Shown in pieces: positions 50,080 to 58,168 of a DNA stretch of 64,000 nt. Every line of letters begins with the position of its first letter. The first letter of the stretch is position 1. The stretch lies in the NCBI RefSeq assembly GCF_022430545.2, contig NZ_CP092488.2:1054001-1118000 (forward strand). The letters are read 5' to 3'. The notes beneath the pieces were generated by a model. The model was not told the DNA's origin and made no database searches. It was given only the letters and a program-made list of their open reading frames with translations. The position numbers and the translations under genes were made by a program. Source of the DNA: Mycobacterium paraterrae (GTDB lineage: Bacteria > Actinomycetota > Actinomycetes > Mycobacteriales > Mycobacteriaceae).

Positions 50080-50481
50080 TCAGACAATTCGTTCCAGCAG
50101 GCTCTTGAACTCTTTCCGCTGAGCCACGGTGAGGCGCGCCAGGCGCTTGTCGAACTCCCCGGACAGCAAAGCTAGGCCGGCGGCCGCGACCCGCCGCCCC
50201 TCCGGCGTCACCAGCAGGCGGTGGCGCCGGAGATCCGAGGGATCGATTTCGCGTCGAACGAAGCCGGCCGCCTCCAGTCGTTTGAGGTAGGCGGTGACCG
50301 TCGCCTTCGGCATGCAGAAGGTGGCGGCGAGTTCGGCCGGATAGGGATGGTCGTCGATCTCGGCCAGCACAAACAGCTCTTTGGACTCCAGCCCCAATGC
50401 GCAGACACCGGCCTCGGCACCGGAAATCACCGACGAGAGCAGTCGGTAATTCAGAGACCAGATCTTGGCTGCATCGGACAT
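50080..50481 (-). CDS. MarR-family regulator
   Basis: This 133-residue winged-helix regulator has the HTH at about residues 45-85 (YPAELAATFCMPKATVTAYLKRLEAAGFV) and the wing in REIDPSDLRRHRLLVTPEG. Terminal helices form the dimer interface. It is divergent from the aldo-keto reductase gene, with an 82-bp intergenic region containing the perfect palindrome GTTCAGAACTGAAC, so it probably represses both itself and that gene. Confidence 0.85.
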   Translation of the reverse strand: MSDAAKIWSLNYRLLSSVISGAEAGVCALGLESKELFVLAEIDDHPYPAELAATFCMPKATVTAYLKRLEAAGFVRREIDPSDLRRHRLLVTPEGRRVAAAGLALLSGEFDKRLARLTVAQRKEFKSLLERIV

Positions 50482-50495
50482 CGACTTGCCAGATC

Positions 50496-50509
50496 GTTCA
50501 GAACTGAAC
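50496..50509. promoter_or_regulatory. Palindromic MarR operator
   Basis: GTTCAG-AA-CTGAAC is a perfect 14-bp palindrome. AACTAGTT (50507-50514) follows directly. The stretch between the two divergent genes is AT-rich, with repeated TAATCG, so it probably holds both promoters. Confidence 0.6.
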
Positions 50510-50563
50510 TAGTTTAGATATGAATAATCGCATAATCGAACAATTTACCAGAAAGCCGCCACC

Positions 50564-51649
50564 ATGCCTCTGGATCAGTACACGACACTCGGACGCTCCG
50601 GCCTGCGCGTCAGCCCGCTATGCCTGGGCGCCATGACCTTCGGCGAAGACCTCGGCTGGGGCACCAGTGTCGAAGAGTCCCAACAGATCATCGATCGATA
50701 CACCGAACTCGGCGGCAACTTCATCGACACCGCTAACTTCTACACCCGCAGCCACTCCGAGAAGATCATCGGCGACCACATCGGCCGCCACCCGGCCCGC
50801 CGTGACCGCCTGGTGCTGGCGACGAAATTCAGCGGCAACCTCTATCCTGGCGACCCCAACGGTGGCGGCTCGGGCCGAAAATCAGTGATCAATGCCTGCG
50901 AGAATTCACTGCGACGACTGCAGACCGACTACATCGACCTGTACTGGCTACACATTTGGGATGCCAACACCCCGATCGAGGAGACCATGGCGGCGCTCGA
51001 CGACCTGGTCGCCGCGGGCAAGGTTCGCTACATCGGGGTCTCCGACACGCCGGCGTGGAAGATCGCCCAGGCCAACCTGATTGCCCACTTCCACGGCTGG
51101 TCCAGCTTCATCGGCCTACAGGTCGAGTACTCGTTGCTCGAACGCTCCATCGAACAGGAGCTGGTGCCGATGGCTCACGAGTTCGGCCTTGGCATCACAC
51201 CCTGGTCTCCGCTGAAGGGCGGCGTGCTCAGCGGCAAGTACACCCGCGCCAATAAGGAAACGAACAACGCCGACCGCGGTGCGATGGTCAATGCCTTCCT
51301 CGACGAGAAGAGCTATGCGCTGATCGACGAACTGGAAGTGATCGCGAAGGCGCACGAAACCAGCGTCGCCAGCGTCGCGCTGGCCTGGGTGCACGCGCAG
51401 GCCGGCGTGTCGTCGGTGATCATCGGAGCGCGCAGGCTCTCGCAGCTCGACGACAACATCCGGGCCGTCGACGTGAATCTGACCGCCGACGAACTGGACC
51501 GGCTCGACACGCTCACCAAACCGACATTCGGATTCCCGAGCAACATGCTGGAGATGGCCCCGGGCATTCTCAATGGCGGGACGACCGTCAACGGTGAATC
51601 GGGCACGATTTCGGAGTTTGTGATGCCGAAAGGCGTGCAGCCGTACTGA
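50564..51649 (+). CDS. Aldo/keto reductase
   Basis: This 361-residue NADPH-type AKR is of the YghZ/Tas-like group. The catalytic set is the Asp and Tyr of FIDTANFYTRSHSE, the Lys in LVLATKFSG, and the His in DLYWLHIWDANTP. The C-terminal cofactor segment is SSVIIGARRLSQLDDNI. The substrate is unknown; the MarR neighbour suggests induction by an aromatic or reactive carbonyl compound. Confidence 0.9.
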   Translation: MPLDQYTTLGRSGLRVSPLCLGAMTFGEDLGWGTSVEESQQIIDRYTELGGNFIDTANFYTRSHSEKIIGDHIGRHPARRDRLVLATKFSGNLYPGDPNGGGSGRKSVINACENSLRRLQTDYIDLYWLHIWDANTPIEETMAALDDLVAAGKVRYIGVSDTPAWKIAQANLIAHFHGWSSFIGLQVEYSLLERSIEQELVPMAHEFGLGITPWSPLKGGVLSGKYTRANKETNNADRGAMVNAFLDEKSYALIDELEVIAKAHETSVASVALAWVHAQAGVSSVIIGARRLSQLDDNIRAVDVNLTADELDRLDTLTKPTFGFPSNMLEMAPGILNGGTTVNGESGTISEFVMPKGVQPY

Positions 51650-51709
51650 CATCCGAGGCCGCTGGCGGCTGAGAAAGCGAAGTGCCGGTGCGATGGACCT
51701 CGTCTGACT

Positions 51710-51715
51710 TACAGT
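51710..51715 (+). promoter_or_regulatory. -10 box (TACAGT) of the frameshifted hydrolase gene
   Basis: It lies 6 nt before GTG 51722. The promoter looks intact although the coding frame is broken. Confidence 0.45.
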
Positions 51716-51721
51716 CGTTGC

Positions 51722-52587
51722 GTGATCGCGCCAGAAAAGGTCGATTTCCTTTCCGCCGGCACCCGTTGCGCCGGCTGGTTGTATCTGCCCACTAACACAG
51801 AAAGCGCCGCGTGCGTGGTGATGGCACATGGTTTGGGCTCACCTATGCGGACGGCCTGGCGCCCTACGCGGAGGCACTGGCAAGTGCCGGCGTCGCCGTA
51901 TTCGCCTACGACCACCGCTACCTCGGAGCGTCAGACGGTGAGCCGCGACAACGGATTCGCGTATCCGAACAGCTCGCGGACCGCAGGGCCGCGATCGCGT
52001 TCGTCCGCAGTCTCGACGTGGTCGACCCCGACAAGGTGATCGTGTGGGCCTACTCGCTGAGCGGTGGGACCGCAGTCGACGCCATCGCCGCCGACAACCG
52101 CATCGCCGGCGCGATCTTGCTCTGTCCATTCACAGACGGCCTCTGGCGGATTCGGCGAAGCGCGATGACACAGCCGCTCAACATGCTGTGGACGGCCAAG
52201 CAGGCAGCAAGGGACGCGACAATTCCCGTAACCGCCGAACCCGGCAGCCGGGGTGGGATGACATTTCCTGGCGAACACACCGGTTTCACGAGATCTACTG
52301 GCCCCCATTGGCGTAACGAAGTGCACGCCGGTCTGGCGCTACCGCTACCGTTCTGGCGCCCCGTCACCAAGGCACGAAAAATCCACTGTCCGACACTGAT
52401 TCAAGTTGGCCTGCGCGACGTTTCGGTGTCCAACAAGGCGATCGACCGTATCGCGAGCAAAGCACCCAACGTCGTGCTCAAGCGCTACGACGTCGATCAC
52501 TTCGAACCGCTCTACAGCCACGACCGCGAGCAGATCGCCGCGGATCAGGTGGAGTGGTTGAAGGCGTGGCGGTCGGCCGGCAGCTAG
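51722..52587 (+). pseudogene. Alpha/beta hydrolase with an internal frameshift
   Basis: GTG 51722 opens MIAPEKVDFLSAGTRCAGW and runs to VVMAHGLGSP, the oxyanion strand of an alpha/beta hydrolase. The expected continuation YADGLAPYAEALASAGVAVF is found in another frame from about 51844 and runs to TAG 52585-52587. The later part has the nucleophile elbow VWAYSLSGGTAVDA, an Asp in VGLRDVSVSNK and the His in YDVDHFEPLYSHD. A one-base loss, or two-base gain, near 51836-51845 joins the halves. A GTG at 51811 could start the second half alone but would lack the first strands. It is either a recent pseudogene or a sequencing error. Confidence 0.75.
52584..52587. other. CTAG serving as stop codon on both strands
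   Basis: TAG 52585-52587 ends the hydrolase frame (+); the reverse complement of 52584-52586 ends the pcaC-like gene (-). Confidence 0.9.
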
Positions 52588-53018
52588 CCCGATTCGCCCG
52601 CGTGCATTTTCAGTGCACCCTCGACGTTGGCCCTCTTGTCCTCGCCGGCGCCTTTGGCGGCGGCCTTCTTCCGCTTCGCCACAACGCTGTCCACGGCGCC
52701 GTTCAGCGCCGAGCCGAGCGGAAAACCCAGATAGTGGGTGAGGAACACCGCCATCTCCTTGAGCTCGGCGGCGGTGAGTTCCTCGTTGAGAAGCGCGGCA
52801 TTGATCTGAATCTCGGCCAGATCGCGATTGCCGACGGCGGTGACCGCGGTCAGGGTCATGATGCGCTTGTCGCGCATCGACAACCCCGGCCGGTTCCAGA
52901 TGGTGCCGAACAGGTGGTCGACAGTCAGGTCGAAGTACGGGTCGCCCTCGATGTTGGGCATCTCCCAGCCGTAGACCTCGTTCATCTTGGCGAGGCCCTT
53001 GCTACGCAGCTCGTCCAT
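52584..53018 (-). CDS. pcaC: Carboxymuconolactone decarboxylase-family protein (Rv0771-like)
   Basis: This 144-residue helical protein of the CMD/AhpD-like fold has the same length as Rv0771. Blocks are WNRPGLSMRDKRIMTLTAV, LAEIQINAALLNEELTAAEL and VFLTHYLGFPLGSALNGAV. The Cys pair of AhpD peroxidases is absent, so a decarboxylase-like or lactone role is more likely; no other protocatechuate genes are present. ATG 53018 overlaps the stop of the dehydrogenase gene (TGATG), so the two are coupled. Confidence 0.85.
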   Translation of the reverse strand: MDELRSKGLAKMNEVYGWEMPNIEGDPYFDLTVDHLFGTIWNRPGLSMRDKRIMTLTAVTAVGNRDLAEIQINAALLNEELTAAELKEMAVFLTHYLGFPLGSALNGAVDSVVAKRKKAAAKGAGEDKRANVEGALKMHAGESG

Positions 53019-53875
53019 CACGCCTCTTTCTCTGTGTGCGGCACCCCGAGTCCGGCGGCCAAACGATCGAGCGCAAGCCTGGCCAATGGCAGGTCGACGC
53101 CAACCGACTCGGCCAACGCCAGGGCCAAACCCAGATCCTTTTCGCCGAGGCCTCGGGTATGCATGAACGGATCGTGGAGGAAGTGTTCCGGCGCGAGATC
53201 CTTGGCATCGTCGCGGTACATGATCGAGCCCGGGCCGCCCGTCAGCTTGTCGGTGTATCGCACCACGTTGCCGAGATCCTGCAGGTTCAATCCGGCAGCG
53301 TCGGCCAGCTTCCAGGCCTCGCCGACCGCCGCGAACCCGGTGAACGTCAACATGTTGCGAGCCAACTTCATTCGGGTGCCCGCACCCGGCTCGCCGGCGT
53401 GCACGACCATCGCCGCCCAGTGCTTGAAGGCCGGTTTGATCCGCTCGTAGACTTCGCGGTCCGCGCCGACCATGGTGGCAAGTTCGCCCCGGGCAGCCGC
53501 GGGCGCGCCACCGCTGACCGGCGCGTCGACGATGTGGATGTCCTGAGACCTCAACTCGGTGGCCAGTTCGGCCGCCGTCGTGTCTTTGATGGTCGAGTGG
53601 ATTGCTATCACGGTACCCGGCTTGGCGTGGGGAGATAGTTCGCCGACGACCTCGCGCACCTGCGCGTCGTCCAGCACGGTGATGTGGATGATTTCGGCTT
53701 TCGCGACGTCGGCCACACTGTCGGCCAAGCGCGCGCCCTTTTCGGCCAGCGGCGTCATCGCCTCGGCGCGGATATCGTAAACCGTTACACCGCCTGGCCA
53801 TTCGGCCATCCTGGTGGCCATCGGTGCACCCATGTTGCCCAGACCGATGTAGCCCAGTTTCACCTCGTCACTCAT
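53018..53875 (-). CDS. Beta-hydroxyacid (3-hydroxyisobutyrate-type) dehydrogenase (Rv0770-like)
   Basis: This 285-residue NAD(P)-dependent dehydrogenase has the N-terminal Rossmann signature YIGLGNMGAPMATRM, the substrate motif DAPVSGGAPAAARGELATMV, and the catalytic Lys region TRMKLARNMLTFTG. The exact beta-hydroxyacid is unknown. It is separated from the upstream SDR gene by a MIRU-like mini-ORF whose stop overlaps this ATG (ATGA), and is coupled to pcaC downstream. Confidence 0.88.
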   Translation of the reverse strand: MSDEVKLGYIGLGNMGAPMATRMAEWPGGVTVYDIRAEAMTPLAEKGARLADSVADVAKAEIIHITVLDDAQVREVVGELSPHAKPGTVIAIHSTIKDTTAAELATELRSQDIHIVDAPVSGGAPAAARGELATMVGADREVYERIKPAFKHWAAMVVHAGEPGAGTRMKLARNMLTFTGFAAVGEAWKLADAAGLNLQDLGNVVRYTDKLTGGPGSIMYRDDAKDLAPEHFLHDPFMHTRGLGEKDLGLALALAESVGVDLPLARLALDRLAAGLGVPHTEKEA

Positions 53876-53928
53876 GAGCGCCGCTCCTCCTCATCGCTAC
53901 GCTCTGTATCGTCGTGGGCGCGACTCAT
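53872..53928 (-). repeat. MIRU-like cassette with 18-residue mini-ORF
   Basis: On the minus strand ATG 53928 overlaps the SDR stop (ATGA). The mini-ORF encodes MSRAHDDTERSDEEERRS and stops at 53874-53872, overlapping the dehydrogenase ATG as ATGA. GAGGAGGAGCGGCGC at its 3' end is the RBS. The same DDxxRSDEEERR frame occurs at the purC-ptrB junction. Confidence 0.7.
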
Positions 53929-54671
53929 GAGCGGAAAATCTGTCCGCCGTCGACGTTGAAGATCTGCCCGGTGATCCACGAAGCCTCGTCTGACAGCAAG
54001 AACAGGCACATCCCGACGAGATCTTCGGGTTGCCCCATGCGCGACAACGGAATTCCCTTCACGATGTCAGCGACCATCTCCTGCGGAGTCGTGCTCCGGT
54101 TGGCTTCGGTATCGATCGGTCCTGGCGCGATCGCGTTGATCCGGATGTTCTGGCCGCCGAGTTCTGTTGCGAGCTGTTGGGTGAGGCCGTTGACGCCGAC
54201 CTTGGCCAGGCCGTAGAAGTTCGAGTACAGCCATGCCGCAGTGGAGGATTGGTTGACGATTGCACCGCCGCCACGCTTGGCCATCTTCTTGTAGACCGCT
54301 CGGGTGCACCACAGCGCGCCATCGAGGTTCACGCTCATGAACTTCTTGTAGTAGTCGGGGTCGACGGTCAGCAGGAAGTCGAGTTTCATGCCACCGAAGA
54401 TCGCGGCGTTGTTCACTAGGTAGTCGATGCCGCCGAACTCGGCCAGTGTGCGGTCGGCCATCTCTTTGGCCGAGGCCGGATCGGACACGTCGACGGGCAG
54501 CGCCAGCGCCCTGCCGCCCTCACCCTTGATTCCGTCGGCGACCTTCTCGGCCCCTTGGATGTTGATGTCGGCGACCACGACGACGGCACCCTCGCGGGCC
54601 AGTGCCTCGGCGTAGGCCTGGCCGATGCCGCCACCTGATCCGGTGACGATGGCGACTTTGTTCTCAAACCG
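53925..54671 (-). CDS. SDR oxidoreductase (Rv0769-like)
   Basis: This 248-residue classical short-chain dehydrogenase has the cofactor motif VAIVTGSGGGIGQAYAE, the NNAA motif in DYLVNNAAIFGG, the Ser in GAIVNQSSTAAW and the Tyr/Lys in YSNFYGLAKVGVN, then APGPIDTEA. ATG 54671 is chosen for GAGAGGAAAAC upstream and the 248-residue length; a GTG at the aldA stop would add eight residues. It lies downstream of aldA, in a probable aldA-SDR-dehydrogenase-pcaC operon. Confidence 0.9.
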   Translation of the reverse strand, partial: RFENKVAIVTGSGGGIGQAYAEALAREGAVVVVADINIQGAEKVADGIKGEGGRALALPVDVSDPASAKEMADRTLAEFGGIDYLVNNAAIFGGMKLDFLLTVDPDYYKKFMSVNLDGALWCTRAVYKKMAKRGGGAIVNQSSTAAWLYSNFYGLAKVGVNGLTQQLATELGGQNIRINAIAPGPIDTEANRSTTPQEMVADIVKGIPLSRMGQPEDLVGMCLFLLSDEASWITGQIFNVDGGQIFRS

Positions 54672-54694
54672 CATGTTTTCCTCTCGGGACGTCA

Positions 54695-56161
54695 CTAGAC
54701 CGCTGTCGCAATGGTTTTGGTTTCCAGGTATTCCTCGAAGCCGGCCAGGCCCATCTCACGCCCGTTGCCCGATTGCTTGTAGCCACCGAACGGCAGATCG
54801 GCCGAATACCACACCCCGCCGTTGACGTTGATCGTGCCCGCACGGATTCGCGACGCTACCGCGGCCGCCCGGTCCGGGTCGGTCCCAAACACTGTGCCTG
54901 ACAGGCCGTATGGCGAGTCATTCGCGATCCGGACGGCGTCGTCGTCACCGTCATACGGAATCACGGTCAGCACGGGACCGAAGATCTCCTCCTGCGCGCA
55001 TCGGGCATCGTTGCCCAGCCCGGCGATGACGGTCGGCTCGATGAAGAATCCGACGGTGCGGTCGGCTGGTCGGCCCCCTCCGCACGCGAATGATCCGCCC
55101 TCGGCGATCGCCGAGTCCAGATAGCCCTGGATTCGATCACGCTGGCGCGCCGAAATCACTGGCCCGCATATTGTTCCGGCGTCGTTCGGGTCGCCGGCCT
55201 TGATGCCGCCCATCGTTGCGGCGGCGATCGAGACAGCGTCGTCGTATTTTGTCCGCGGCACCAGCAGCCGCGTGGTGATGGCACACCCCTGCCCCGCATG
55301 CATACACACCGAGAAGCCGGCCATGCTCACCGCTGCACCCAGGTCGGCATCGTCGAGCACGACGAACGCGGACTTGCCGCCCAGCTCGAGGAACACCCTC
55401 TTGATGGTCGCGGCGCCGTCTGCCATCACCGCGCGGCCGGTCGCGGTGGACCCGGTGAACGAAACCATGTCCACCCGAGGGTCTTTGGACAACATGGCGC
55501 CGACGCTGTGGTCGCTGGAGGTGACGATGTTGACGACACCGGCCGGGAAATCGGTGTGCTCGGTGATGAGTTCGCCGAGCACCGCCGCAGCCCATGGCGT
55601 GTCGGGGGCGGGCTTCAACACCACGGTGTTCCCCGCGGCCAGGGCGGGCCCGATCTTGGCGAGGTTGATCTGGTGGGGGAAGTTCCACGGGGTGATCGCG
55701 CCGACGACTCCGACGGCCTCGCGGGCGATGGTCCGGCGGGTGGGAATGCCCATTGGCTTGGCCTCGCCGAGATCCTGGATGTAGTCGTAAGACTCGGCGG
55801 TGTCGGCCGCAAACGACAGGTCGTTCACCGGACCTTCCAGCTGGGCGATGCCAGTGAGCATTCGTGGCGCCCCGACCTCGGCGATGGTGAGTTCGCGCAG
55901 CTCCTCGAGGTGCTGCTTCATGGCTTCCTGCAACTGCCGCACGCAGCGAACGCGGAGGTCGACGTTGCGAGACCAGTCGGTGTCGTCGAACGCTCGCCGG
56001 GCCGCCTCGATGGCGCCGCTCATGTCGTCTGTGCCGGCGTCTGCCGCAGCGCCCAGGACTTCCTCGGTGGCGGGGTTGATGGTCGGGAACGTCCCCTGAC
56101 TACCACTCGTTAGCTTGCCGTCGATGAGCAATGAGCTCACCCCGTCAGCCAGCAATGCCAT
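54695..56161 (-). CDS. aldA: NAD-dependent aldehyde dehydrogenase AldA
   Basis: This 488-residue ALDH is orthologous to Rv0768. The catalytic Glu is in KRVFLELGGKSAFVV and the Cys in CMHAGQGCAITTRLL; the cofactor motif is VSFTGSTATGRAV, with PWNFPHQINLAKIGPALAAGN. It oxidises an aldehyde to an acid; position next to cyp123, cyp51 and adhB suggests a lipid or sterol-derived substrate. RBS GGCGGAGG precedes ATG 56161. A TGGACA-type operator lies 26 nt upstream. Confidence 0.92.
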   Translation of the reverse strand: MALLADGVSSLLIDGKLTSGSQGTFPTINPATEEVLGAAADAGTDDMSGAIEAARRAFDDTDWSRNVDLRVRCVRQLQEAMKQHLEELRELTIAEVGAPRMLTGIAQLEGPVNDLSFAADTAESYDYIQDLGEAKPMGIPTRRTIAREAVGVVGAITPWNFPHQINLAKIGPALAAGNTVVLKPAPDTPWAAAVLGELITEHTDFPAGVVNIVTSSDHSVGAMLSKDPRVDMVSFTGSTATGRAVMADGAATIKRVFLELGGKSAFVVLDDADLGAAVSMAGFSVCMHAGQGCAITTRLLVPRTKYDDAVSIAAATMGGIKAGDPNDAGTICGPVISARQRDRIQGYLDSAIAEGGSFACGGGRPADRTVGFFIEPTVIAGLGNDARCAQEEIFGPVLTVIPYDGDDDAVRIANDSPYGLSGTVFGTDPDRAAAVASRIRAGTINVNGGVWYSADLPFGGYKQSGNGREMGLAGFEEYLETKTIATAV

Positions 56162-56186
56162 CGTTGCCTCCGCCGCTGTTCGTCAA

Positions 56187-56200
56187 TGGACAGTTGTCCG
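56187..56200. promoter_or_regulatory. TGGACA-GT-TGTCCG operator upstream of aldA
   Basis: It lies between the TATCTT box of aldA and its ATG. It has the same half-sites as the perfect palindrome at 56333-56346, so both are probably bound by the TetR encoded at 56340. Confidence 0.6.
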
Positions 56201-56214
56201 GAATGATCCTGTCG

Positions 56215-56220
56215 AAGATA
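56215..56220 (-). promoter_or_regulatory. -10 box (TATCTT) of aldA
   Basis: It predicts a start near 56208 and places the TGGACA operator just downstream, a roadblock position. Confidence 0.4.
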
Positions 56221-56327
56221 GCCTCAGCGTCGTCTGAAAGGCAAGGCCAGCCGACGTCGCTTTCTCAGATATCCATTCCCAACTGGTACTTCATCTGTCG
56301 CACTTGCCTGCCGAGGGCCTTGTCAGC

Positions 56328-56333
56328 TAGCTT
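56328..56333 (+). promoter_or_regulatory. -10 box (TAGCTT) of the TetR-cyp123-cyp51 operon
   Basis: It lies 6 nt before GTG 56340, indicating a leaderless transcript. It overlaps the operator 56333-56346 by one base. Confidence 0.5.
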
Positions 56334-56346
56334 GGACAAGTGTCCA
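56333..56346. promoter_or_regulatory. TGGACA-AG-TGTCCA operator at the TetR start codon
   Basis: This perfect 12-of-12 palindrome covers the predicted transcription start and the GTG codon itself, so repressor binding would block the leaderless promoter directly. Confidence 0.65.
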
Positions 56347-56951
56347 GCGACCCCGTGGTCACCATCACTCCGGAGCCGGGTGCCCCGGCCAGTGGCGTGC
56401 CGCGCAACCGTCGACAGGAAGAGACGTTCCGCAAGGTCTTGACCGCGGGCGTCGAGGTCCTGCGCGAGACGTCGTATGCCGACCTGACCGTGCGAGGGGT
56501 GGCGGCGCGGGCCAAGGTCGCGCCGGCGACGGCCTATACCTACTTCTCGTCGAAGAACCATCTGATCGCCGAGGTCTACCTGGACCTGGTGCGCCAGGTG
56601 CCCTACTTCACCGACGTGAACGAGCCGATGCCGACACGGGTGGACAAGGCGCTACGCCACCTGGCCTTGGTGGTCGCCGACGAACCTGAAGTCGCGGCGG
56701 CCTGCACGACCGCATTGCTCGGCGGCAGTGGCGATCCGGCTGTTCGGACCGTGCGCGACCGGATCGGCGCCGAGATCCACAAGCGCATCACGTCCGCCAT
56801 CGGGCCCGACGCCGAGCCGCGCATGGTCTCGGTGCTCGAGATGACGTTCTTCGGTGCGCTCGTCAATGCCGCCAGCGGTGCCTACACCTACCACCAGATC
56901 GCCGACCATCTCGCCTACGCGGTCGGTCTCATCGTCACAACGGAAGCCTGA
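56340..56951 (+). CDS. TetR-family regulator of the aldA/cyp123-cyp51 region (Rv0767c-like)
   Basis: This 203-residue repressor has an HTH at about residues 28-75 (ETFRKVLTAGVEVLRETSYA, then VAPATAYTYFSSKNHLIAEVYL). The ligand domain includes DEPEVAAACTTALLGGSGDP. GTG 56340 sits 6 nt after a -10 box and inside its own operator palindrome. Its TGA overlaps the cyp123 ATG by one base, so it is the first gene of the P450 operon and probably represses both directions. Confidence 0.88.
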   Translation: MSSDPVVTITPEPGAPASGVPRNRRQEETFRKVLTAGVEVLRETSYADLTVRGVAARAKVAPATAYTYFSSKNHLIAEVYLDLVRQVPYFTDVNEPMPTRVDKALRHLALVVADEPEVAAACTTALLGGSGDPAVRTVRDRIGAEIHKRITSAIGPDAEPRMVSVLEMTFFGALVNAASGAYTYHQIADHLAYAVGLIVTTEA

Positions 56952-58168
56952 TGACCACTATCGACAAGCCACCGGTTCCTTTTTTGGACCCCTACGATTA
57001 CGACTTTCACGAAGACCCGTACCCGTACTACAAGCGGCTGCGCGACGAGGCCCCGCTTTATCACAACGAAGAGCTGGGCTTCTGGGCGTTGTCCCGCCAC
57101 CAGGACGTACACCAAGGCTTCCGCAACAGCACTACGCTGTCCAACAAGTTCGGGGTTTCACTGGATCCGGCTTCGCGCGGCCCACACGCATCCAAGACGA
57201 TGTCGTTTCTGGCGATGGACGATCCCGCTCATTTGCGGTTGCGAACCCTGGTGTCAAAAGGCTTCACGCCCAGGAGGATTCGCGAGCTAGAGCCCCGCGT
57301 CACCGAAATCGCACACCAGCACCTCGACACCATGCTGGAGAAGTCCGCGCACGGGACGGTCGACTATGTCGACGAGTTCGCCGGCAAGCTGCCGATGGAC
57401 GTGATCTCCGAGCTGATGGGTGTCCCGGAGCCCGACCGAGTGCAGGTTCGGGCGTGGGCCGACGGCGTCATGCACCGCGACGAAGGCGTCACCGATGTGC
57501 CGCCCGAGGCGATCGAGGCATCGCTCAACCTGATCGTCTATTACCAGGACATGGTCGCCGAGCGGCGCAAGCGACTCACCGACGACCTGACCTCAGCGCT
57601 GCTGGAAGCCGAGATCGACGGTGACCGACTCACCGACGACGAGGTGCTCGGATTTATGTTCCTGATGGTGATAGCCGGTAACGAGACCACTACCAAATTG
57701 CTTGCCAACGCCGCTTTTTGGGGCCACAAGAATCCCGACCAGCTGACACCGGTGTATGCCGACCTCGAACGGGTGCCGGCGTGGGTGGAGGAGACGCTGC
57801 GCTATGACACCTCCAGCCAGATCCTGGCCCGGACGGTGGCCGGCGAGCTCACCCTCTACGACACAACGATCCCGGATGGCGATGTGCTGTTGCTGCTGCC
57901 GGGCTCCGGCCACCGCGACGAACGCGCCTTCGACAAGCCCGACGACTTCATCATCGGACGCGACATCGGCTCGAAGCTGCTGAGCTTTGGCAGTGGAGCG
58001 CATTTCTGCCTGGGCGCGCATCTGGCCCGGATGGAAGCTCGGGTTGCGCTCACCGAATTGTTCACGCGGATCAAGGGTTACGAGGTTGATGAGGCCAATT
58101 CCGTTCGCGTCCATTCCAGCAACGTGCGCGGGTTCGCACACTTGCCGATGACCCTGGAGGTCTCCTAG
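56951..58168 (+). CDS. cyp123: Cytochrome P450 CYP123
   Basis: This 405-residue P450 is orthologous to Rv0766c. The I-helix motif is LMVIAGNETTTKLLANA, the ExxR is in WVEETLRYDTSSQ, and the heme loop is LLSFGSGAHFCLGAHLARME. No natural substrate is established. ATG follows the TetR stop as TGATG, and the SDR gene starts immediately after its stop, so it is in the middle of a tightly packed operon. Confidence 0.94.
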   Translation: MTTIDKPPVPFLDPYDYDFHEDPYPYYKRLRDEAPLYHNEELGFWALSRHQDVHQGFRNSTTLSNKFGVSLDPASRGPHASKTMSFLAMDDPAHLRLRTLVSKGFTPRRIRELEPRVTEIAHQHLDTMLEKSAHGTVDYVDEFAGKLPMDVISELMGVPEPDRVQVRAWADGVMHRDEGVTDVPPEAIEASLNLIVYYQDMVAERRKRLTDDLTSALLEAEIDGDRLTDDEVLGFMFLMVIAGNETTTKLLANAAFWGHKNPDQLTPVYADLERVPAWVEETLRYDTSSQILARTVAGELTLYDTTIPDGDVLLLLPGSGHRDERAFDKPDDFIIGRDIGSKLLSFGSGAHFCLGAHLARMEARVALTELFTRIKGYEVDEANSVRVHSSNVRGFAHLPMTLEVS

